From Bacteroides mediterraneensis (GTDB lineage Bacteria; Bacteroidota; Bacteroidia; Bacteroidales; Bacteroidaceae): a stretch of DNA of 64,000 nt. Within the stretch, counting starts at the first letter, position 1. The number at the start of each line of letters is the position of its first letter. Where the stretch lies: contig NZ_DAJPEN010000001.1 of assembly GCF_025993685.1 (NCBI RefSeq), positions 4,349,268 to 4,413,267 of the forward strand, written 5' to 3'. The position numbers were made by a program, and so were the translations under genes. Below are positions 54,601 through 62,612 of this stretch, in pieces. The notes under the pieces are model-generated. The model was given only the letters and a program-made list of their open reading frames with translations, ran no database searches and was not told where the DNA came from.

Positions 54601-54743
54601 TTCATACCGTTAATCATGAAAGGTTTTCCGTTTACTGTCAGTGTACTTCCATGAGGGGTATTCACGATTGAAATGTGTGACTGTTGTGCTTTGGTCGATA
54701 TGGTCATAAACAACAGTACAAATAGTCCTATTATGTTTCTCAT
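51609..54743 (-). CDS. Clan GH-A glycosidase fused to an outer-membrane beta-barrel
   Basis: A 1,044-residue exported protein with signal peptide 1-20. Residues about 24-400 look like a GH2-like or GH-A TIM barrel: NGKPFMINGMNWDYYP, GVNAIRQYSG, the acid/base candidate E168 in YLLGNENNYGLFW and the nucleophile candidate E269 in PVLFTEFGSDAF, 101 residues apart as in the clan. Residues about 420-1044 are quite different: alternating amphipathic strands rich in Gly, Tyr, Phe and Asn, many short turns, and a terminal aromatic (ITFSLF), the signature of an outer-membrane barrel. No frameshift separates the parts. It heads the run with the surface lipoprotein and GH16. The precise GH family is not recognised; the barrel assignment is from pattern only. 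Confidence 0.7.
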   Translation of the reverse strand: MRNIIGLFVLLFMTISTKAQQSHISIVNTPHGSTLTVNGKPFMINGMNWDYYPVGTNYSYSLWNQPDDVIRAALDSEMSLLKYMGVNAIRQYSGVPPKWVQYIYEKYGIYTMINHSFGRYGLTINGTWKPNTDYSDPEVHKLLMKEIDEFIHTYKGTPGVLMYLLGNENNYGLFWEGAETENIPVEERKSTIQAKFMYQLFNEAAVKIKYMDSSCPVAICNGDLLFLDIIAKECQDVDILGINCYRGESFGDLFSRVKAEYGKPVLFTEFGSDAFNAITKSEAQKEQADILLRNWQEIYLNAAGVGNSNNCIGGFTFQFSDGWWKYGQTSNLDKHDSNASWSNGGYLFDYTPGENNMNEEWFGICAKGTADSRGLYELYPRAAYYALKEVHKINPYAQSATAASIIQQFQGINTMGAVLSARSDKSTLFGEISKRISLSELRGEISTFYTGGKNTTTPSEKPENPTSFPSSKGFDNMESFYIGVTAKPAENVQADVMVNILGNVAENPIDEVFYENRGRSRNIVDENGELVDLSPLERVKLYSASFDWDGKFFHMNTFFRKGHYHWGYEGDFFGLYPEANYGPNMDIYNGAAPFGSEIEGKKFLKGLKVAFGPELWWGANPAILIKYQRNIGKFNVAGIFHHDIAKREETTSSYAIPVPKNTRASLAVSRTFGRWGVQVGGLWSGTTQVGRSFQATTEDAPDATVYSDVIKNSDTFGGKMKVTYTGGKFNVYAQGAYMGLVANGGADFTQTFTGWKLKDSGSGNQTNFLAGFTCQLGDFQIAPNFLWQKPLVGPMPQGINAPGRLRNILDDPFAVRSNRETTAGELLLTYDPTPETWMYSWDSDEKEDAPFAASLGFIYRHHPTSQDAAIGIMANGRTIFAFPGAAPAHDLWEANLKIASRVSKDFGIISSIYGGTGQANGSDARLIKRIGGEARMIYKHIKLNAALKFNDWGPYDYHRDFNLTFPFQGIIDLSTTLNKPKFLDFVTTCVGIRGTYRTLNQYSPRYTSGNIPDGAGNFEPGTDIIGAGYGNEWEIRTYITFSLF

Positions 54744-55064
54744 ATATTAAAGTGTTGATTATATTTCATGAATAATCTTGAAACTGTGAATTGAATAAAA
54801 ATGCTTTTTAGATTAAGATGAAGAAAGATTGTCTTCATTAATTCTTGCCACAAATTTATTGTAATTATAAGTAGAATACTATCTACAGTAAAAACAGAAA
54901 GTAAGTCTTGTTGTTGTGTAATGTGTTGATTATTAGATGTATGGTTGCGGGTTCCATTCTGAAAGAGTAAGTTTTCTGAACGGAACCAGTATATTTTATC
55001 ACGGCAAGTATGACGTAAAAAGGAAGATATTTTTTATTTGTGTGGAAACTTGAATTAAAAATGC
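54744..55064. other. AT-rich gap upstream of the fusion gene
   Basis: No gene seen. A -7 candidate TAAATTTG on the minus strand (54851-54858) could drive the fusion-lipoprotein-GH16 run, with a leader of about 100 nt. No clear operator. Confidence 0.4.
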
Positions 55065-56816
55065 TTATGCTTTTCCGATATTTTGAACCAGTCTCAGAAA
55101 GTCATCCTTCGGCACAATCAGTTTATTGCGTGTTTTAAGGCGTATGTTGTATACTGTTTGGGTAGAACAATGCAAAAATTCAGCTATTTTTACACTTTCA
55201 CTAATGCCTAGTCTGACCAAGGCATAAATGCGTAGCATTGTATTTAATTTTTCTCCTTCTGCCAGAGTGATGCGTTCTTCTGGCAGAAGTAATTGGTTGA
55301 ACTCATCTACGAACGACGGATACACGTGTAAGAAAATTGTATCGAACGTGCGATAGAATTCTTTTAGTTCCATCTGGGTCATTGTTTGGTTACTGGCCAG
55401 AGCCAAAGCGTCTTCATATTGGTGCACTTTGAGTTTACACTTGAGTTTTCCTCTAAACTTATCTAGCAAGCTTATGTAATTGGAACAGATGGATAGTACA
55501 TAAGCTATATATTCTTCTTTCAGTTGATTAGAAGCCTGTAGTTTCTGATTAGTATCCTTTAAACAAGCATTCAATTCTTGTTCTTTCTTGTGAGCATATT
55601 CCAAATCTTCATATATTTTCGACATTTCAATAGCTTGTTCATGTAGAAGTTGATTGGTCTGATTGATTTGCATACGGGATTTGTTTATTCTGTCTATTTG
55701 TTTCTTTAACATGAAGATGGTTATAATCAGTGAAAAGGTTAAAATGCCAAGACAGAAAACAGATATTCTTAGCTTTGATTTTTGAGATTTGTCAAGATTT
55801 TGATAGGCTGTCAGTATATTATGCTGGGTTTTGGAAATACTTACGAGACGTACACGGTTGCAATACGATTGGGCAAGTTCCAGACATTTGGAAATGTACA
55901 GGTAAGCTCGTTCGATTTCCCCTTCTTGGAATTCTATCTGGGCTAGTTCTTCCAGCGAAGCTACATCTTGATTGGCCGATTTTATATCTGCCAAGGCTGA
56001 TTGTACAAGATAATATTTAGCTTTTTCCTTAATACCTTGTTTTTGATATATTTTAGATAACAAGTAGGCGTTCATGGCATCATGGCGGGTGTCCATTTGT
56101 GATTTATGAACCACGCTCTCCAAGGTATCTTTAAGTGAGAAAAGAGAATCTGTGTCAAACAATGCCATGCCTTGATACCACAAGGACATTTGCTCTTTTC
56201 CTGTTTGCAGGCATAAGGCGAGTGAGTCTCTATAGATTTGTTCTTGTCGGGCATAATAGTTTACTTGTTCACGCACACTTTGCGGCACATGCTTATCCCA
56301 GTCAATAGGGGCAGCCGCATATTGCAGGATATGGCCGGCCAGAAATATTTGATGAGCATAATATTCTATTTTGAGAGTGGGTGTGGTTATGTCCGGGCGG
56401 AGTTGTTCCAAATCGCTGGAGGCACTTAACACTAGACCTGTAGATGCGGCCATATAGGTCTTATAGATTTTCCATAATGTCTCCCGTTCCTTATTTCCCA
56501 TTCTTTGAGATAATTCCAGGTTCTTTTGTGCATAAATCAGTGCAGAATCTGCTTCAAAAGATACATAGGCTTCATAAAGAAGCTTATTGATCCAGTATTT
56601 CTGTTCGTTGTCTCTTGTAGATGTTTCGTATTTGTGTAGCTCAAGAATCTGAGCTTTTTTCTGGCGGATGTATTTTGGGTATTTCAATAATGCCGCATCC
56701 AGCTCGGTGAGAAGTTGTTCTTCTTGTGGATTATTTCGAGCGGCTATACAGAAGACGGTTCCAAAAAGGAGTACACTAAATAATGTAAGATTTTTTATAA
56801 GGTTATATGGCATCAT
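55065..56816 (-). CDS. Membrane-anchored TPR regulator with C-terminal helix-turn-helix (DUF6377-like)
   Basis: A 583-residue protein. An N-terminal signal or membrane segment (5-24) is followed by a periplasmic helical repeat region (about 30-340, TPR-like: SALIYAQKNLELSQRMGNKE, KEKAKYYLVQSALADI), a membrane helix (about 350-369), a cytoplasmic coiled coil (370-445) and a C-terminal LuxR-like helix-turn-helix (GISESVKIAEFLHCSTQTVYNIRLKTRNK). This matches the Bacteroidetes DUF6377-type membrane regulators that control adjacent carbohydrate loci. It sits between GH3 and the fusion gene on the same strand and probably senses the locus product across the inner membrane. Confidence 0.82.
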   Translation of the reverse strand: MMPYNLIKNLTLFSVLLFGTVFCIAARNNPQEEQLLTELDAALLKYPKYIRQKKAQILELHKYETSTRDNEQKYWINKLLYEAYVSFEADSALIYAQKNLELSQRMGNKERETLWKIYKTYMAASTGLVLSASSDLEQLRPDITTPTLKIEYYAHQIFLAGHILQYAAAPIDWDKHVPQSVREQVNYYARQEQIYRDSLALCLQTGKEQMSLWYQGMALFDTDSLFSLKDTLESVVHKSQMDTRHDAMNAYLLSKIYQKQGIKEKAKYYLVQSALADIKSANQDVASLEELAQIEFQEGEIERAYLYISKCLELAQSYCNRVRLVSISKTQHNILTAYQNLDKSQKSKLRISVFCLGILTFSLIITIFMLKKQIDRINKSRMQINQTNQLLHEQAIEMSKIYEDLEYAHKKEQELNACLKDTNQKLQASNQLKEEYIAYVLSICSNYISLLDKFRGKLKCKLKVHQYEDALALASNQTMTQMELKEFYRTFDTIFLHVYPSFVDEFNQLLLPEERITLAEGEKLNTMLRIYALVRLGISESVKIAEFLHCSTQTVYNIRLKTRNKLIVPKDDFLRLVQNIGKA

Positions 56817-56910
56817 ACTGGCTCAATAAAAGTGGGAAATACATTTAGATTGGATTTTTAAAGTTACACAGAATTTTTGTATGGAGAGAGATTTTCCTAT
56901 AAAAAAGAGC

Positions 56911-56953
56911 AAAACGCTGTTTAAACACACTTATAAGGTGGTTTAAACAGCGT
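56911..56953 (-). terminator. Terminator after the GH3 gene
   Basis: A perfect 13-bp stem ACGCTGTTTAAAC / GTTTAAACAGCGT with a 14-nt loop and T runs on the minus strand. It isolates the regulator gene from GH3. Confidence 0.75.
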
Positions 56954-57002
56954 GATAGATTGAATAAATTCAGCTTAATGACAACCTATGGCCATTTGGA
57001 AT

Positions 57003-59252
57003 TTACAAGGCAGACACAGAGAAATCTTTTGTTAATCCTTCTGCACTGCTGGTGCCTACCCAAAGCCTGAAGTCGCCTGGTTCTACGGTGTAATTCATGT
57101 TGTATCCCCAAAAGGCTAGCTCAGAGACCGGAAGGTGCAAGGATACTTGGGTAGATTCTCCTGCTTTCAGAGTGACACGCTGAAAGCGTTTGAGCTCTTT
57201 CACCGGACGGGTGACTGACCCTACCTTATCCTGTACGTAAAGTTGAACCACTTCTGTCCCATCGTATTTGCCTGTATTTTTCAGTGTAAAACTGATGGAT
57301 AAGGTATCTTTGGCGGTCAGCTTGTCTGATGCAAGATTCAGGTTACTGTATTCAAAAGTTGTGTAAGAGAGTCCGTAGCCAAAGGGGAACAATGGTGAAT
57401 TGCCTGCATCCAAATAGAAAGAACGGCATCCTACGGAGGTTTGTCCAGCTTCTACAGGAATTTCATCAATCAGCATTTCGGTAGGGTTGGCTGGACGGCC
57501 TGTGTTGTGCTGTGCATAATAGATAGGTACTTGTCCGTTCATGCGTGGGAAAGTTACTGGAGTCTTGCCACTTGGGTTTACCTTTCCGAAAAGAATATCG
57601 GCTATGGCCGGGCCGCCCATTGTTCCCGGATGAAAGCTATAGAGCACTGCATCCGAAACTTTCACTTCATCCGCAATGGCTAGCTGACGACCGGCCATTA
57701 CTACCGTAACTACCGGTTTTCCGGTGGCGGCCAGTTCTTTGATAAGTTGGCTTTGTGCCCCTTGAAGATTCAGATTGGCCAAAGAATGCGCTTCACCGGA
57801 AAGAATGGATTCTTCTCCCACAAATACCACTACAGCATCGGCTTGACGAGCTGTACTTACTGCACGAGAAATACCGGCAGTATTCTTGTCGCGACTGTAG
57901 TCGAGTCCTTTTTCAAAGACTATCTTAACTTTGTCGCCATACATTTCTTTGATGGCAGTCAAAGGTGTTTGTGTATGTTCTTTTTCACCGTCGAACACCC
58001 AGGTTCCCATTTGCTCATAAGGAGCATCTGCCATGGGACCGATTATGGCCAAGGTTCTTATCTTATCAGTAAGCGGCAATGTCTGGTTTTCATTTTTCAA
58101 CAGAATGACCGACTGCTCAGCTGCCGTTTTGGCTGCTTGCAGATGCTTCTTGGCGTATTTTACGGATTGTGGAGTTACAATATAAGGATTGTCAAACAAA
58201 CCTAACCGGAATTTCAGGCGCAGAATATTACGTACGGCATTGTCGATTGTTTCCATTGATACCTTTTTATCGGCTATGGACTGCTTGAGGTTCTGAATAA
58301 ACGTTTCACTCACCATTTCCATATCTACACCTGCATTGACAGATTTTTCGGCAGCATCTTTCCCATCGGTGCAGAAACCGTGATTTACCATCTCAAATGC
58401 AGAAGCCCAATCGGTTACGACCATTCCATCATATTTCCATTCTTTGCGGAGTACGTCTTTCAGAACGAAACTATTGGCCGTAGAGGGTACGCCGTCATTG
58501 TCGTTGAATGAAGTCATGAAGGTGGCACATCCGGCATCTGCTGCAGCCTTGAAAGGAGGAAGATACACGTTTCTCAGCACGCGTTCCGGTATGAATGTGG
58601 AGTTGTAATCTCTACCTCCTTCTGCTGCTCCGTATGCAACGAAGTGCTTAGCACAGGCGGCAATGGCTGTCGGGGCATTCAGTGAATCTCCCTGATATCC
58701 TTTTATCATGGCAGTTCCCATAACGGCATTCAGGTAAGGGTCTTCTCCGCAACTTTCTGCAATACGTCCCCAGCGAGGGTCACGAGATACGTCAATCATC
58801 GGGGCAAAGGTCCAGCGGATTCCATCGGCTGAGGCCTCAATAGCTGCTACACGAGCACCTTGTTCTGCGATTTCCGGATTGAAAGTCGCTGCCTGTCCCA
58901 ATGGGATAGGAAAAATGGTTTTATAGCCGTGAATTACATCGCGGGCCACAAGAATAGGAATTCCCAAACGTGATTCTTTTACTGCAATTTTCTGGATTTT
59001 GTTTATTTCTTCCGGGTTTACCACGTTCAGGATAGAACCGACTTCTCCTTTGCGCACACGAGTGGCCAGTTCCTCAAAGTTATAAGGACTTAACTGATTC
59101 ATCTGACCCAGTTTCTCGTCCAAGGTCATCTGATTTAGCAAACTGTCAATTTTATTCTCAATGACAATTCCTGGCTGTGCTTCCTTTTGTAACGAACAGC
59201 TCCCGATACATATTGAGATCAGGGTTGCAGTTATTAACTTAGTGGGATTCAT
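57003..59252 (-). CDS. bglX: GH3 beta-glucosidase, BglX-like lipoprotein
   Basis: Exo-beta-glucosidase family, 749 residues, with a lipobox CIGSC (Cys19). The N-terminal TIM barrel carries the nucleophile in MVVTDWASAFEM (D281) and KHFVAYGAAEGGRDYN; the alpha/beta sandwich domain follows (VVFVGEESILSGEAHSLANLNL), then the C-terminal fibronectin III-like domain (ELAFWGYNMNYTVEPGDFRLWVG). It would split oligoglucosides released by the GH16 to glucose in the periplasm. It is the first gene of the minus-strand locus; a -7 TATCTTTG lies at 59339-59346 (minus). Confidence 0.93.
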   Translation of the reverse strand: MNPTKLITATLISICIGSCSLQKEAQPGIVIENKIDSLLNQMTLDEKLGQMNQLSPYNFEELATRVRKGEVGSILNVVNPEEINKIQKIAVKESRLGIPILVARDVIHGYKTIFPIPLGQAATFNPEIAEQGARVAAIEASADGIRWTFAPMIDVSRDPRWGRIAESCGEDPYLNAVMGTAMIKGYQGDSLNAPTAIAACAKHFVAYGAAEGGRDYNSTFIPERVLRNVYLPPFKAAADAGCATFMTSFNDNDGVPSTANSFVLKDVLRKEWKYDGMVVTDWASAFEMVNHGFCTDGKDAAEKSVNAGVDMEMVSETFIQNLKQSIADKKVSMETIDNAVRNILRLKFRLGLFDNPYIVTPQSVKYAKKHLQAAKTAAEQSVILLKNENQTLPLTDKIRTLAIIGPMADAPYEQMGTWVFDGEKEHTQTPLTAIKEMYGDKVKIVFEKGLDYSRDKNTAGISRAVSTARQADAVVVFVGEESILSGEAHSLANLNLQGAQSQLIKELAATGKPVVTVVMAGRQLAIADEVKVSDAVLYSFHPGTMGGPAIADILFGKVNPSGKTPVTFPRMNGQVPIYYAQHNTGRPANPTEMLIDEIPVEAGQTSVGCRSFYLDAGNSPLFPFGYGLSYTTFEYSNLNLASDKLTAKDTLSISFTLKNTGKYDGTEVVQLYVQDKVGSVTRPVKELKRFQRVTLKAGESTQVSLHLPVSELAFWGYNMNYTVEPGDFRLWVGTSSAEGLTKDFSVSAL

Positions 59253-59338
59253 ATTATCTAGAATATTAAAGTGTTTTTGTTATGTAGAGTATCAGGTGAG
59301 AAAGTTTATTTTCCCCAATGGGTTAAAATTTGATACGA

Positions 59339-59346
59339 CAAAGATA
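59339..59346 (-). promoter_or_regulatory. -7 element of the GH3 promoter
   Basis: TATCTTTG on the minus strand, 87 nt upstream of the start codon; -33 not recognised. The remainder of 59347-59751 contains array C and no gene. Confidence 0.45.
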
Positions 59347-59548
59347 AATCGTTTTTGTATAGGCTGGATAGAAGGGTAAAAGTATATAGTAAATTATCAT
59401 ATTGGTAATATTCTGATTATTAGCTTATTCCTGTTCTTTAAAAGTAAGTTTGAGCCTTTGGAATATGAATTGTTTTGCATTTGTATTTATCGTAAAAAAG
59501 GCCTGTAATTATGAAAAGTTTGGTTCGATAATCATTAACCTTTCATTT

Positions 59549-59658
59549 GTTTTCTACGTTCTCCATGACGGAACCCTATGTTTCCCACCCGTAAACCCTA
59601 CGTTTCCGCTTTGGAAAACCTACGTTTCCCGGTGCGGAAACGTAAAGGAATCAGAGAA
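59549..59658. repeat. Array C: five 22-bp-period units between GH3 and proB
   Basis: The motif CTACGTTTCC or a close variant recurs with its TA step at 59555, 59577, 59599, 59621 and (degenerate, GTAAAGG) 59643, an exact 22-bp step. Good units include AAACCCTACGTTTCC and GGAAAACCTACGTTTCC, whose ends are complementary (GGAAA/TTTCC). It shares the AAAC..GTTT outline and period with arrays A and B. Confidence 0.85.
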
Positions 59659-59751
59659 AGATTGGTATTTACGGGCTTGCGTTTTTTCCAACCGGTGGGC
59701 AGGGGGGAAGACAACCTTTCACACGAATATCCTTTTAGGGTGATAATTTGT

Positions 59752-59781
59752 TTTGTTTCTCCGATGTATTTATTACATTTG
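59752..59781 (+). promoter_or_regulatory. Promoter of proB
   Basis: -33 TTTG (59752-59755) and -7 TACATTTG (59774-59781), 18 bp apart. The leader is about 70 nt. Confidence 0.6.
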
Positions 59782-59856
59782 CTGCGCAGAGTAAAGAAAA
59801 TAATGAGTGTTTGAAAGTAATTTCAGAAAAACACTTTTGTAGAGATAGAAAGAATC

Positions 59857-60948
59857 ATGGAAAACAGAACTTATCAATATAAACGGATTGCCGTAAAGAT
59901 AGGCAGCAATGTGCTGACCCGTCGTGACGGCACACTGGATGTGACCCGTATGTCGGCTTTGGTTGACCAGGTGGCCGAACTGCACAAGGCCGGAGTGGAA
60001 GTGGTATTGGTGTCATCCGGAGCGGTGGCTTCCGGAAGAAGCGAGCTGAAACCGTTGAAAAAGCTGGACAGTGTGGACCAGCGGCAGCTCTTTTCTGCCG
60101 TGGGGCAGGCCAAACTGATTAACCGGTATTACGAACTGTTCCGCGAACACGGTATTACGGTGGGGCAGGTGCTGACCACCAAGGAGAGTTTTTCCACCCG
60201 CCGCCACTACCTGAACCAGCGCAACTGCATGCGGGTGATGCTGGAAAACGGGGTGATTCCCATTGTGAACGAGAATGACACGATTTCCATCACCGAACTG
60301 ATGTTTACCGACAACGACGAGCTTTCGGGCATGATTGCCTCGATGATGGACATGCAGGCACTGATTATTCTCAGTAACATCGACGGCATCTACAACGGCT
60401 CTCCTTCGCAGCCGGGCACTTCGGTCATCCGTACCGTGGAGCGGGGGAAAGACCTTTCCGACTACATCCAGACCGAGAAATCCGGTTTCGGCAGAGGAGG
60501 CATGCTCACCAAGAGTACCATTGCCCGCAAGGTGGCCGATGAAGGCATTACGGTAATTATAGCCAACGGAAAGAAAGAGAATATCCTGCTCGATTTGCTG
60601 TACCGTCCTGAAACGACGGTGTGTACGCGTTTCCTCCCGGCTCCGGCAGAGGTGTCGAGCGTCAAGAAATGGATTGCCCACAGTGAAGGTTTTGCCAAAG
60701 GTGAGCTGCACCTGAACCGGCAGGCGGTAGAGGCCGTCAGGGGCAGTAAGGCGACCAGCATCCTTCCGGTAGGGGTGACGCGGGTGGCCGGTGATTTTGA
60801 GAAAGACGACATCGTGCGTATTATGGACGAACAGGGACAGCAAATCGGGGTAGGCCGCGTGTCGGCCGATGCTGCCGAGGCCGTATTGCTGGTCGGCCGT
60901 CACGGACAGAAACCGCTGGTACACTATGACTATCTTTATCTGGAGTGA
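59857..60948 (+). CDS. proB: Glutamate 5-kinase
   Basis: First enzyme of proline synthesis, phosphorylating glutamate; 363 residues. The amino-acid kinase domain (VAVKIGSNVLTRRDGTLDV, LVSSGAVASGRSELK, IPIVNENDTIS, GRGGMLTKSTIARKVADEG) is followed by a C-terminal PUA domain (about 275-360) as in the two-domain E. coli type. The usual partner proA is not adjacent: the next gene is on the other strand. Confidence 0.95.
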   Translation: MENRTYQYKRIAVKIGSNVLTRRDGTLDVTRMSALVDQVAELHKAGVEVVLVSSGAVASGRSELKPLKKLDSVDQRQLFSAVGQAKLINRYYELFREHGITVGQVLTTKESFSTRRHYLNQRNCMRVMLENGVIPIVNENDTISITELMFTDNDELSGMIASMMDMQALIILSNIDGIYNGSPSQPGTSVIRTVERGKDLSDYIQTEKSGFGRGGMLTKSTIARKVADEGITVIIANGKKENILLDLLYRPETTVCTRFLPAPAEVSSVKKWIAHSEGFAKGELHLNRQAVEAVRGSKATSILPVGVTRVAGDFEKDDIVRIMDEQGQQIGVGRVSADAAEAVLLVGRHGQKPLVHYDYLYLE

Positions 60949-60961
60949 GGTTGAATCGTCC

Positions 60962-62098
60962 TCATTCCAGACAAATGGTCTTGTGTTCGGCGATGGACTG
61001 GATGGATAACGGAGTGACCGAAGTCCAAAGCGCCAGGTCGCGCAGGTCGGCCGGGTAAGTGAGTTCCTGTTTCAGGTCCGCTTCCAGCGCCTTGAGCATG
61101 ATGTAGTCCATACCCTCGTGGTGTGTGTCCAGGCGGAGCGCTTCTTCTCCCCAGCGTTTCCAGTATGTATGTGCGTATTGTTGCAGGTAAGGCGTATCCG
61201 GCTCCCAGGTCTCTTGTGGACTCCTGCCCTCCAGGTAGATGCGTCGCAGTTCCCCCTGCCAGATACCCTTGGTGCCTTGTACCTCCAGGTCGAGGCTTCG
61301 GGGACGCGGCAAGGTCGTGTCGTGGGTGAGCGAGATGAGTATGCCGGAAGCCGTTTCCAGCTGTGTCAAGACGATGTCTCCTTGAGTGACTGTGAGCTGT
61401 TCGTCTCCTCCCAGTTCCCGGATGCGCTGGTGCAGTCCGGCTGCTTTAGAAGAAAAGGAAGTCAGGTAGACCACTCGGTCTTTGCGGGGAATGCCGGCGA
61501 TGAGGCAGAGCGGAGCCAGTCCGTGGGTAGGATAGAGGTCCCCGTTTTCTTGCAGGTAAAACTTGCTTCGCCAGATGCTCTCCGTCTTTTTCCGGTTGCC
61601 CATATTTCCCTTGTCGTCCAGCAGGAGGTTGCGCAGGTCGTGGCGGTAGCCGCCGCGCAGGTGTACGATTTCCCCTAACGCCCCTTCCCGGACCAGGTTG
61701 TACATGGCCAGTACTTCTTGCCGGAAAAGCGTGTTCTCCAGCGGAAAAACCTTTTTCCCGCTGGCATCGGCAGCCTCCAGGAGAGGCTGGTATTCGTGTA
61801 GTGAAAGCCCTCCTTTGATTTCAAGCGCCACATGGCAACCGGCCTTCAGGCAATACAAGGCATGCGTCACATGCAGTTGCCAGGGTGAGGCAATGAACAC
61901 CAGTTGCGGGGCGTGCGTGTCAATCATCCGTTGGTAATCGTCGCCTCCCCGGTGGTAGCAAGGCACGCCATACACGTCTTCCCGGGCTTCCGGGTCGGCA
62001 ATGGCGGTAATCTGGAAATAAGGAATGTGACGGCAGAGGGCCAGCAGTTGCTTGCCGCGGTATCCCATGCCGATATAAGCGATTTTGAGCGTTTCCAT
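60962..62098 (-). CDS. Gfo/Idh/MocA-family protein, GH109-like
   Basis: A 378-residue cytosolic-looking protein with an N-terminal NAD-binding Rossmann domain (IAYIGMGYRGKQLLALC) and a C-terminal alpha/beta domain. The middle resembles NAD-dependent GH109 glycosidases: HVALEIKGGLSLHEYQPLL, FPLENTLFRQEVLAMYNLVREGALGEIVHLRGGYRHDLR and YPTHGLAPLC (His of the THGLG-type motif). GH109 enzymes include alpha-N-acetylgalactosaminidases; plain sugar dehydrogenase is the alternative. No signal peptide is seen, unlike many GH109 proteins. It converges with proB, 13 nt apart, and lies upstream of no other gene on its strand. Confidence 0.78.
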   Translation of the reverse strand: METLKIAYIGMGYRGKQLLALCRHIPYFQITAIADPEAREDVYGVPCYHRGGDDYQRMIDTHAPQLVFIASPWQLHVTHALYCLKAGCHVALEIKGGLSLHEYQPLLEAADASGKKVFPLENTLFRQEVLAMYNLVREGALGEIVHLRGGYRHDLRNLLLDDKGNMGNRKKTESIWRSKFYLQENGDLYPTHGLAPLCLIAGIPRKDRVVYLTSFSSKAAGLHQRIRELGGDEQLTVTQGDIVLTQLETASGILISLTHDTTLPRPRSLDLEVQGTKGIWQGELRRIYLEGRSPQETWEPDTPYLQQYAHTYWKRWGEEALRLDTHHEGMDYIMLKALEADLKQELTYPADLRDLALWTSVTPLSIQSIAEHKTICLE

Positions 62099-62129
62099 CG
62101 ATTGAAAGGTTAGGTAGGGTGAATACGGA

Positions 62130-62519
62130 TCAGTGTCTGGACTCCAGAAACTGGATGAGCAGTTCGCGAGGCAGGGAGTAGGTGTTTCCGTGCGCTTGCA
62201 CGTATTTCAGCAGGGCCACTCCTTCTTGTTGCAGGCGGGCTTTGGGCACGATGTCTTTCGTGTCTTCCGCCATTTTCAGCATCATCATGGCAGCCAGTTC
62301 TATTTTCTCGATTCCGTCTTTGTCTTCGTGGTATTGGTCAAGCAGTTCTTCACATTCCATTTGTGCCAATTGTTCGGGTGTCACTCCCAGTATTTGCCGG
62401 GCTGTGCTTTCATATTCTTCCCAGTCCGTTTGGCTGATGCGTTTCCGGCGGAGCAGCAGGTTCGCGATGGCGGCGAAGATTTCCTGGATCATGCGTATGA
62501 GATAATCTTGTCGAATCAT
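62130..62519 (-). CDS. DUF6483-family protein
   Basis: A 129-residue helical cytosolic protein (MIRQDYLIRMIQEIFAAIAN...). The opening is that of the DUF6483 family found in Bacteroidetes and Firmicutes, all of unknown function. It is charged, with no membrane segment or catalytic motif. It is 31 nt upstream of the GH109-like gene on the same strand, so the two may be cotranscribed. It is divergent from the XRE-cupin gene. Confidence 0.75.
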   Translation of the reverse strand: MIRQDYLIRMIQEIFAAIANLLLRRKRISQTDWEEYESTARQILGVTPEQLAQMECEELLDQYHEDKDGIEKIELAAMMMLKMAEDTKDIVPKARLQQEGVALLKYVQAHGNTYSLPRELLIQFLESRH

Positions 62520-62612
62520 GGTTTTTAGGTTTTCGGTTGCAAAGTTCGAAATATTTTTCTTGCTTTTTCATAATCTTTCGTAAATTTGAGCGAAGAACTA
62601 AAAAATCGAACT

